This document shows, one piece after another, positions 49,094 to 59,800 of a stretch of DNA of 64,000 nt. The notes beneath the pieces were generated by a model. That model was not told the DNA's origin and made no database searches. It saw nothing but the letters and a program-made list of their open reading frames with translations. Position 1 is the stretch's first letter. Each line of letters begins with the position of its first letter. The stretch spans positions 9,193,427 to 9,257,426 of the forward strand of contig JASSKH010000010.1 of the NCBI GenBank assembly GCA_031763025.1, in the 5' to 3' direction. Position numbers and translations under genes: made by a program. This DNA is from Macrocystis pyrifera. Its lineage: Eukaryota; Sar; Phaeophyceae; Laminariales; Laminariaceae.

Positions 49094-49247
49094 CAAGCTG
49101 AAAAAAACTGCCTCAAAACAAACAAACAAACAAACCAAAAACAGCCCCCGCCCCAAGAAAAAAAAAGAGCCCCCCCAAAAAAAAAAAAAAAAAAACAAAA
49201 CTCCACCAACTCCCACCCCAAAAACGGGACAAGAAAAATGTCTTAGA

Positions 49248-49297
<50 letters not shown>

Positions 49298-49499
49298 GTT
49301 TTCTGGAGAAACTCACTTGGAGCTGGAGTGGGTTCACGTTTTTTCAGTGGTAAACAGGTTCGTAAGTTCAAAGGCAAAGCCGCATCCCCAGTAGCGTACC
49401 GTAAGAACTAGCATGCTACCAGGCATGTACTACGGTACAGCGACACCCGACGACTCAAAAACAAATCGTAGCCGCAGAAGCCGAGTAAAGCCAGCACGG

Positions 49500-49553
49500 G
49501 GAGGGAGGGGGGGGGGGGGGGGGGGGAGGGGGGGGGGGGGGGGGGGGGGGGGA

Positions 49554-49622
<69 letters not shown>
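49500..49622. repeat. G-rich tract ending in 67 uninterrupted G
   Basis: About 120 bases of G broken by a few A, the last 67 uninterrupted. Length in a consensus sequence is unlikely to be exact. Confidence 0.85.
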
Positions 49623-49623
<1 letters not shown>

Positions 49624-51367
49624 ATACACCATTGTTTTTATTTATTCAGAGCTACACACACCCAACAGCGTAACCCAAAACCGAGAGTCTAGAAAACCCG
49701 ACGAAACAGACACGACGACCGCAAACAAAAATCTGATCCCGCCCCCCCCCCCCCCCCCCCCCCCCCGCTTCTTCTGCCCAACGCAGCAGCAGAACACGAA
49801 AAAATAAAGTTAAACCACCCGTAGCCCCGAGATCATCCTTTTATAATACTCGAGGCCCAGGGGGGGGGGGGGGGGGGGGCGGGAGGAAGGGAGGGGAAAC
49901 AAAATAGGTCGGCGCTGGTACATCAACCCACACACCGCGCGCGCCAAAAAAACACCAGAAAAAAAAAAAACCGCGACAAGTTTTCTTTCCCTCATCTGCA
50001 GAAAAATATGACGCAGAAACTTCCGCTGGGAAGCTCTGAAAAATTCCGCTGGAATCGTCAGCTTGCCGGAAACTCAGCAGGATGGTTCGGAACTTTCCGC
50101 TGGAACTTTCTGCATCCGCTCATCCACCGACACTGGAAACGGGCCTGGATGCCTGGATGTTCAGCTCACTCATTCAAGTCTAGCACGACTCTGCTCCCGA
50201 ACAAACAAACACATATTTGTACAGTACTACCACTATAAAAAAAAAAAATAGGAAGGCGGAAGGGGCGGGGAGGGCAATAAGCGGCGGCGCTCTACGCATC
50301 TAAACCAGGCCCCTGCTACTGCTAAGGCTATGTAGGAGTAGAACCCGTTAGCTACAGACTGGAACTAGAACTAGCTAGCTAAGACTGGAACTAGACCTAC
50401 CGTAGGCTTAAAAATAATAGACTGGCCTAGGATGTAACTCTCGAACTAGCCCAGACTATAACCTGAACTAAATAGTCAAGACTATTGACCAGAAATGGCT
50501 GAGACTACAACAATATCCAGCTAAGACTAGAGCTGGGACTAGCTAGGACCATAACTAAAACCTGCCAGGACTCCAGCTATGTAGAGCTAGAACTCGAAAC
50601 ACCCCAGGGCTTGCACCGTCGTACAAGAATGAGAACCAGCTATGGAACTTAGGGATGGTCCCATCCCGCCAAGACACCCAGCAGAACACCTGCCAACAGG
50701 TAGAGGCAAGCCGCACTGCACGCGCAGCGCCAACGAGCGCTCGGCTCACGGAAACGAAGCATCGCAAGTCGCGAAGCCCTCCCGAAGAAAACACCCGACC
50801 TCTGCGCAATGCACACCCGCGCCGCGGTTAGAACAAAAAAAAACGTAACTTTTCAGCGTACCGGTAGTACACAAATCTGCAAAAAAAAACAAAAAGTGAC
50901 AAGAGGTCGTACGTTTCCCGGCACCACTCACTCATTCACTCACCTTATCCGGGCAGGCCAGGGAGGACCCCGTACCCCTCCCATCCTTTCCCCCCAGCGA
51001 TTATAAAAAATACTATAGATATCGAATTCACATAGAAAACAGCAACCCTCCGCCACTTCCCTCCCACCATACAAACGTCTACCCTCTCTTCCCACCCATC
51101 CAAAGTCTACCCCCCCCCCCCCTTAAAAAAAAGCATCATGTCCCGAGGAGAAAACAATCGGCGCCGTCCGTATCTCTCTGATCCTCCATTTTTGCGCACG
51201 AAAAATGGAAAACACAAGAATCCAAGAAAACGCAAAACAAAAAAAGGGCGCCGAAAAAAAAACATAGATGCAAAAAAAAAAACGACGAAAAAAAAAACAA
51301 CGCAGAAAAACAAGAAGAGAAAAAAAAATCGCACGCTCCAACACAAAAACCTGTTCGAACGATGGGA

Positions 51368-51553
51368 GAAAAAAAACTCACCCCCAACTTACCCCGTTAA
51401 AACTACATAGAAATTGGGTAGGGTCATTTTTGCAGTGTGGTACAAGAGTAATATTCTCTGGGGAGAAAAAAAAACTCACCCTCAACTTAACCCGTTTAAA
51501 ACTACATAGAATTTGGGTAGGGTCATTTTTGCAGTGTGGTACAAGAGTACTAC
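51368..51553 (+). repeat. Direct duplication, about 90-bp unit, two copies
   Basis: ACTCACCCCCAACTTACCCC ... GGGTAGGGTCATTTTTGCAG, TGTGGTACAAGAGTA appears twice in a row with few changes. Confidence 0.85.
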
Positions 51554-52716
51554 CTTACCCCCCCCCCCCCCCTCCCCCCGAACATTGGCAGGGGGTAGCC
51601 CGAAGACCATACATTAAAATTCAAGTCAAGTCTGATAAAAAGCCCGTTTGATCCACAACACATTAAAAAAGCGACACACCACTATCTTACTAACCCCCTC
51701 CAGACAAGGAGGAACGGCATAATAACCCTCCCACCTCCTGGTCCCTCCCTCCCAAACCCTCTAGGTACTCCACAAAAAAAAAAACATGTATACGAATACT
51801 CCTCAGCCGTACCTGTCGTACGTCAGGGCTACTCGTATACTTATTGAAAAAGAGGCGTGTCGGAAGCGGGAGCGAGTTTAAAGCACCCTCGGCTACAACC
51901 CTCCACGACGCTGCTATGTACAGAGACTTCCTTGGCCTTGCCCCCAAAGATGAGGCAAAGCCGACAGCCGTCCCGTATATTCCTAAGCCGTCCCGTCCTT
52001 TCTCAAGCGGCTCCGTCCCGTCTTTCTCAAGCGATTCCATAACGTCCCCCCCCCCCCGCCCTTTCCCAAGTCGTCCCGTTCCCTCCCAAACCGTCCCGAT
52101 CACGGATAGTCGCTCCCCTGGCCGCTGTCAGCAACTGTCCTCACGTCCGAAACGCCGGAGGTTCAAGTTCAACATGCAGTTTAACACCCAAGCTCAAGCT
52201 CAACTTGAATTTCAACTTGACTTGCATGTTCAACTTGAAGCTCGAATCCAAGTGGGGGCCGCCAAGTGGCCTTCCTCGCCCTGACAATCTGAAGGAAAAG
52301 CGTCTCTCCCTGCCCCTCCGCTCTACTGGCTCTGCTGCAGTTTCTGTTCATGCTGCTCTCTCTTTCTTTCCCGCTTTCCCATCTCTCTCTCTCCATCCTT
52401 CTCAGCAGCAGCAACAGAAGTCGCAGCGATCCTCTCCCTCCGCCAGTCTCCAACCTCAACTCCCGGGTGTTACGCCTCAAGTCTCATCAAACTCCCCAAC
52501 ACGCCTCGCGCTCCCTAAAAAGCCTCATCATAAGGTTTGAAAGAACCCTAGCGCCCCCAACGAAAGCCTCCATAAGCCTCACACTCCCTCCATGAAGCCC
52601 CACAAAGCCCCCATAGGCCTCCCTCCCGCTCCACCTAAAGCCCCCCACCAAGCATCCCGCCTCTCCAAGCGCCATCAAAACCCTCACCCTCGCCCCCGCT
52701 CACCATGAAAATACTC

Positions 52717-53032
52717 TTACGCCCGTAGCCCGCGTGTATTGGTCACCGATCCTGTTCGAAGAAGCACCCCCCTCCCCCCTCCCCCACCCCCCCCCCCTCC
52801 TCCTCCCCCTCCACCCCCGCTCCCATCCCCCATTCCCGTCGCACCCCCAAGGGCCTCCGTGGAAAACTCCGACGATGTTCCAGATGTGACGGATGCCACC
52901 GCCTTGCCAGTGCGGGCCGCGACAACCGCAGCGGAGGAAGACGAGGAAGACGATGGGGAGGGGCCGGTAGCTGTAGCGGGGCTCTCCTTTCGAACGAACC
53001 TGGAGAACTGGTTCCGGAAGGAAGTCGTGCTC
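52717..53032 (-). CDS. Globin gene terminal exon, Ser/Gly tail part 2
   Basis: CCCCCAG|GAGCAC, one base then 105 codons including TAA. Encodes STTSFRNQFSRFVRKESPA, a Ser run, SVTSGTSSEFSTEALGG, a Gly run and RGLRA. The length fits the phase exactly. The opposite strand is also open but has no splice support. Confidence 0.62.
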
Positions 53033-54192
53033 CTGGGGGGGGTGGGGGGCGGGGGGGGGAGGCGGGATTGTACGGTATATGGGGAGGGCGGGTGAGTGGG
53101 TAAGTTGGTGGGTGTGTGGGAAGTTTTTTGACAGGTGGATGGATGGCTTTGTTAGTGGTGGATGGGTGGATTGTTGTTGGTGGGTGGGTGGGTGGGTGAT
53201 CGAGGTTTGGTCGGATCGGGGCGCGTCGGGGTAGAGTTTGGTTGAGGAGGGTTCGGTTGGTGGGGTTCGGCCGGTGGGATTCGGTGCGGTACACTGGCGG
53301 CGTGCCTACGGTCTCATATATCGTTTAAAACTAAGGTTGTACAACGGTTAAAGGTGCCGCACAGCTTCACATGGCCTATAAATGTCGGGCAGTTAAAGGT
53401 TACACGACGGTTTAAAAGCGGAAGAAAAATAAAAAAAAAAAAAAACGATAAAACATCGGTATATCACACCAGGTACCGACTAAATGTTGGTTACGATAGT
53501 AAAGGTTCAACAGGTACATGACGTTTTTTTTATCGCTCAAACGCCGGTGTCGTGTCCGTGTACTCCGGTAAAATATCGGATGAACATCGGTCAGCGCCGG
53601 TACAATACCGGTCAAAGAAGGTACAATATCAGTTCAATATCGGTACATTCCGGCACAGTACCCGCGTACAGAAGTATTCGTCAACGCTTCCACAAACAGT
53701 AGGGGAGGTGCAGCACCAAAGGATCCCCCCTCCCCTCCACAAAAAACTAAGCTAAAACAGAACCCATCGACACACTCATCGGCCCATCGGGGCAAGACCG
53801 TGCCCTCCGAATCCCACAGCTACACGTAGTATAAACCACCGCCGTCGGCCTGTCGAGCTCGGTTCCCGTCCCCTTACACCGTTTGCGCAGGCGCGCCGAC
53901 TGCATCAATACGCATCATTCCAAGAACTAGCATGAGTCATTGTGACCAATCACCACAGCGGCCAAACCACAGTAATACCCTCGAGAGTACTACCCCATGA
54001 GACAGACGGTGGTCACAAAAGGCGAATCAGGAAGGAGATAAGAGAAGCACACAGTGTTCAATGTCATATATGGAAAAAAGCGCATTTAGAGCATGAACGT
54101 TTGCGGTGTTTCTACAAGGACTTCGGACGGTGCTCCGTCTCGAACGCGATGCGTTGTCAAACGCCAAGCAACCAGGCCAAGCAACAAATGAG

Positions 54193-54239
<47 letters not shown>

Positions 54240-56831
54240 TGCGACTTGCAGAACACTTCACGGCGCTTCGCGCTTGGTGCCAGCAATGGCTGCCTGGTCG
54301 GTGAAAACCCGACGTGCTCAGTCCCGGCGTTATAGGGATGCGAAGGTCTATGGTCTTACGAATACGGCCATGCATGACATGAGTACAATCTATCTCCCCC
54401 TTCCTCCCAACCCCTTCTCTCCCCCCCTCCCTCCGTCTCGAAAGGGATGCGCGGTCAACGGTCAAAAGACTAAGGCAAGCGACAAATGAGTACGCCCCCC
54501 CCCCCCCCCCCCCAGCCTTCCCACCCCCCCCTCCAACCCAACCTCCCGAATGTTCTCCACCAAGCAACTTCTCACCTACGGTAAATCCCCCGCGCGCTCG
54601 CCGTAAGACTGCCGCTGGCGCTGCCACCACCGCCTCCGCCGCCCCCGCCGCCTCCGCCCGACCCTCCTGTGACCTCTCCGACACTGCTCGACATCTCCGC
54701 GTTCATGCTGCCGCTCGACCCCGCCACCTGAAACGCCATGCTGTCTCGTGAACGCCCGTCCGAGCTAATGGACGACGTTTCAACCATGCTCCCCACCGGC
54801 TCCTCATCCGGGGGAGGCTCCAGCACCGAGATCTGTCGGTGGAAAGACGAAACGGGGGGGGGGGGGGGGGGTGTACTCATTATCATGCATGGCCGTAGTC
54901 GTATGACCGTGGGCCCTCGCACCCTTGCAATGCCGGTACGGAGTACGTCGGGTTTTCACCGACCAGGCAGGCATTGCTTGAACCAAGCGCGAAGCACCGT
55001 GAGGTGCTCGGCGAGTCGCATGAAAGGTGAGCTGCATCCTACTGAGAACCGCTTTAGAGGCGGATTTTCTTGCATATGGATGACAGCATCAATGAATTGA
55101 TTTAATTCCTGGTGTGGCCACTTCCAGAGACAGCAATAGGTTTACTAAGTAACTGCCTCGTGGATGCCTCACCATATACACACTACGTGATACAATCATC
55201 CTCCTTGTGCGGAGTAAAGGTTCTCCCCGCACAAAAATGATCTAACTCGACCGCCAGCCGTGATAAGAGCCCATCTTAACGGGGAACGCTGAACTTCGTT
55301 AGTTGGAAATAAAACTTCAATTTCGATGAATTTTAATTTGATTTCGAACAAAAAACGTGTTTGTATCCTATCGGGAAACGGCACATTCATCGTCAAACAA
55401 AAAGGAATTCGAAACAACCTGGAACAACGCACCGCGTCACACAACGCCCAGCCGACAAGCAGCGACGAGCGTACACGAGAGCGAAGGTGTGCGTTGTCGC
55501 GTGCGCGCCGCCGCCAGTTTTTTTTCTTCTTTTTGGTGGCGCAGGATAGGAAGCTATGACCCTCAGGGTGGCGGGGGGAGCCCTCAAGCGCCACGTGCGG
55601 AACAGCAACGGTGATGCAGCTATAGAGGTCTCGAGCGTATTCTCTGTGTTTTTGCTCGTTTGCTCGGTTTTCGTGATGGTTGGCCGATCGAGCAGGTCGA
55701 AAAATTGGGCTTGCGGCCGCCATGATTTCTTTTGAGGCGCCACCGCCGGGATACGATGTGCTATGGTCTGTGGCCGTGAGCGCGGCTATTGCTCCGGTCG
55801 CCTGTCGTCGAGGTTCGCGTTTTATCGCCTCGACGGTGGTCACCGAAGCGGCCAAGAATCACCCCAGACTCCACCCGGGGGTGTTGACCCACCATGAACA
55901 TGCTACATCAAGGCAGATCAACTCCCAAATTCAAAATTGAAATTAAAAAAATCACACGAAAAAAGTCCCAAAAGACTTTCACTCAAATAGTTTTTTTCTG
56001 ATTTGCCCCTTCGAATCCTGCCTGGTCGTTCACTCTTCGGCTAATCAGATGCAAATTAAAATAGCAAAACAAAAATCAAATCAAATTGAAAGAACCAAAA
56101 GTCCTCGATAAGATGGGCCCTAACCGCCAAGAAAAAAAACAAAAAGAAAAAAAAAACGGTACCCTGGCTGTCTAGCTCACGCAGTGAGAGGCGTGTTTTA
56201 CAGCGTCGTCGCCAACCGACGCCAACCCAACCTATATATATAGGGGGGGGGGGGGGGGGGGGGGGGGGGTACTAGATAGGAGAGATGTACTCGATCTCAT
56301 GCATGGCCGTAGTCGTATGACCATAGACCCTTGCATCCCTACAATGCCGGGACGGAGCATGTCGGGTTTTCACCGACCAGGCAGACATTGCTTGCACCAA
56401 GCGCGAAGCGCCGTGAGGTGTCCGGCGAGTCGCATGAAGGGCGAGCTGCATCCTACTAAGAACCGCTTGTGAGGCGGACTTGCATGTGGATGACAGCATC
56501 AACGGGTTAGTTTAATTTCCGGTGTAGCCACTTCCAGAGACAGCAATGGGAGGGGGGGGGGGGGGGGGGGGGGGGGGCATTTCTGGCACCGAGACATCAC
56601 TATGGACAGAAATATAAGGAACACTCGGTATTGATATTTCTCTCTAGACGATCCTTATCTTAAGTCCAGAAAGAATGCTAAGCTGTTGGAGAGATGGAAA
56701 GGAGCGGAGAGAGGGGGGGGGGGGTGGGCGGGGGGGGATAAAGCTGGGACAGGGGGCGTTAAGATGAGAGGAAGGAGGGGGGGGGGGGGGGGGGTGCACT
56801 GATGTCATGCATGTAGTTGGATGGCCATAGG

Positions 56832-56868
<37 letters not shown>

Positions 56869-59800
56869 GGGGAGGGGAGGGTACTCACTATTATGATGAG
56901 TGTAGTCGTGTGACCATAGACCCTCGCATCAGGGTTCAGATGGGGACGGGGAAGAGACTGGGTCGAGCACGACACATCACACGGTGGTATGGTCTCCAAC
57001 GAGCCTCGCGGCTGCTCTACTGATTTTTAATTTTTTCTTGCCATGAACGGAGTGCGGAATACGGAGGGTTAAGGAGTGGTGGACATTGGGATACCGGATG
57101 ACATTTACTTTTTGAGCACTGAATATTGTGAACCAGGTGTGATACAGCTTAAAACGTCCAGGTCACGACTACAATACAGCTCTCGAACTATTACGGGGGT
57201 CCATAGTTAACAGGACCTATGGTATACATAAAAACATATACATTTACCAATTTTTACTAACAAAATTTGGTCCCGTTAACTATGGACCCCCGTAATAGCT
57301 ACAGGACTGGAACTACTGTTAGCTGCCGAGAGGCGTTTCGCTGAGTACTGACCATGATGTTGGACATGAGCGCGTAGACAGCCACCCACGACTGGCGCGT
57401 CTCGGCGGTGAAGTCCTTCCCAAGGGCAAGGCTCAAGGTGGCCACCAGAGCATCGCCCACGACGGGGAAGTGCTCCTTGCGGACCTGGAAAGGACGTGCA
57501 GCAGGCGCAAAACGGACACACGAAACAAAAACAAACCAAAAAAAAAAAAACGTGCGAGGAAAAACATCGCGACGCGACGCTCCATTAATAGGGGGGGCAT
57601 ACAGGGCACACAGACTTTGCTTGCGCAAAAGCAGATCAGGCATGAAAACAAAACAGACAACAACAACAAAAAACAACAAACAAAAAAGTATAAAATGCAA
57701 CGAAGTTTTCAGAGGGGAAAGGCTGCTGACAACAACGTATACACTCCTAATAATTGTACGTTTCAAGTATCGGCGGTGTATATACGGCGGACACCCACCC
57801 ACGGCTGCCGACCAAGAATATATATATATATGTCAACTTCACCTTGACCTGCAACTCTCAATTTCAATTTCATTTTTTCTCTAAATCCTTCGGCGGATTG
57901 ATGGGGGGGGGGAAAAAAGTCACCACACTTCCAAAATCAGTTGATGCACTTTGGCGCTCGTGGTTCCACTCTGAAATAAACCCACAAGCTTTTACACCTC
58001 GAAGTACGAACAAAATTTACCTTGTAGGCGTTGTGCCTCAGTCCGAGCTGGATCAGCAGGGGGACGAGGTCCTGTAAATTGTTGAGCAGTCTCACCGACG
58101 AGTCGACGATGCCCATCAGCATCTGAGAAGTGCGCGTATACGGGCATATGGAAGCGCACGGGGTCACGAAGAAGCCGAAAAATACATCAGGCAGATTAAC
58201 AAGCAACAGTCAACCACACACTACCCCTATCCCTGCTCCCATCCCCCCCCCCCCCACCCCTCAAGTATCTCCTTCCCAGGCGATTAAAGAAAAAGCAAGC
58301 ACCTCGTCCTATCCCTCCCTCTCCCCTCCGCTCCCCTACCCCCCTCCTTCATTCCCTTCTTCCATGGCGCAAGCGAAGCACGCCCCTCGCCTGACTCCCT
58401 AGCCTTTCCTCTTTCTGTCCCTCTCCTATCCCCCCCCCCTCCATTATCTCCTTCCATTGCCAAAACAAAGCACACACCTCGCCCTGTACCCCCCTCCTAT
58501 CCTTTCCTACTACCCCCCCCCTCCCACCCCCCCCCGGTTCCTCCCTCCCCTATCCCCCCCTGCACATACCCTCCTTCCGTCGAAAAACAGAGCACATCTC
58601 ACCCTGCACCCCCTACAGTCTTCGCATCTCTTCTATCCCCCCCCCCCCCCTACCCCCCCCCCCCCCCCCCCCTCTCTCTCTTTCCTTCTTCCATAGCGAA
58701 AAAAACAAAATCTGCCACACGTACCTCGCCCTGCACCCTCTTCGACCTGGTGAACAAGCCTTCCACGAAGGGAGCAATCTCGAACAGCACCGAGTAGAAA
58801 GATTCTGAAGCAGGCAGGCGGCAGCGGTGCACATACGCCATCAGTCAACGCGCAAAACACAAAAGCGCATGGCGTGTACAAGATGCACAAAAGAGAAACA
58901 CGCATGGCAAGAGCAAGAAACGCGCAAGACAGACGAAACAAGACAAACGCAGCAAAACACGGGAAAACAAACGCAAAACAAGTGACAGCGAGAGAGCGAA
59001 ACCAAAAGCAACATGGAAAATGGGGACGCCGAGGAACAGGCGAACAGGTGGGGGGGGGGGGGGGGGTATAAGCAACAGGTGCCACAGCAGAGAGAAGACG
59101 GTAAACGAAGGAGTGTTCCGATGCAACAAGAGGCCATGAGGGCAAGAGGTAGCAGGGGACGAAATGAGGCGGCCCAGAAGATTTTGGATCCACCTACAAA
59201 TATTTCACAAATACGACATGCACCGCCCTAAGCGCGACCCTACGCCCCGCGAGGATAACTTCTCCCCCCAAAAAAACAAAAGCAGCAGGTAGAGCGAGTC
59301 GTTCCCACGACACGGAGGGTACTACAGGAGTCGACACAGTATCTGCCGCACCGTCTCATCCCGTCCCGTCCCATTCCGTTCCGTCCCATGCCGATCCGAC
59401 CCGTCCTCGTACCATCACGTGCTCACGCAGTCCTGTATTCGTCCCGTACTCGAGTGTACTGTATCCGTATCGTACCGTACCCGTCCAGTCCCGTCCTGGC
59501 TTGTACCCGTACCACCCCATACCCGTCTAATCTCATACTCGTCCCGTACTATTACGGGGGTCCATAGTTAATAGGACCTACGGTATACATAAAAACCTAT
59601 ATATATACCTATTTTTACTAACAATATTTGGTCTTGTTTACTATGGTCCCCCGAAATAGCGCCGTTACGTACCCGTTCAGTTCCATACCCGTCCCGTAGC
59701 CACACAGTCCTGCAGCAGTTCCGTCGTTCTGTCCCATACCGGTCCCCTACCCGTATCCGTACCGTCCCATACCCGCCCCCTACCCGTACAGTCCCGTATC

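Larger units (their letters stand above)
43960..52716. other. Convergent intergenic region without a supported gene
   Basis: Between the 3' ends of CFAP57 and the globin gene. Contains three MITEs, GGGTCGGGT repeats (44690-44950), C66 (45678-45743), TTCGCCACCG repeats (48938-49040), C33 (49060-49092), a (CTG)n run (49250-49296), G tracts to 49622 including 67 uninterrupted G, ACTGGAACTAG-type repeats (50310-50590), A-rich DNA, and a direct duplication at 51368-51553. Open frames are low complexity. A minus-strand frame at 46440-46590 (VTRANRAKKVPPGEG) has no recognised partner. Confidence 0.55.

Noticed and set aside
49024-49221. Gly- or Pro-only open frames at G/C tracts (also 4070-4351, 45542-45838, 49408-49673)
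   Set aside because: Homopolymer translations without splice sites or conserved sequence.
52739-53095. Plus-strand open frame including SVENSDDVPDVTDAT
   Set aside because: The minus strand here has splice sites and phases that fit the globin gene exactly; the plus frame has no partner exons.
57299-57352. Read-through C-terminus STQRNASRQLTVVPVL for the globin
   Set aside because: A GTCAGT donor after NIM gives phase-compatible tail exons. The read-through form is kept only as an alternative.
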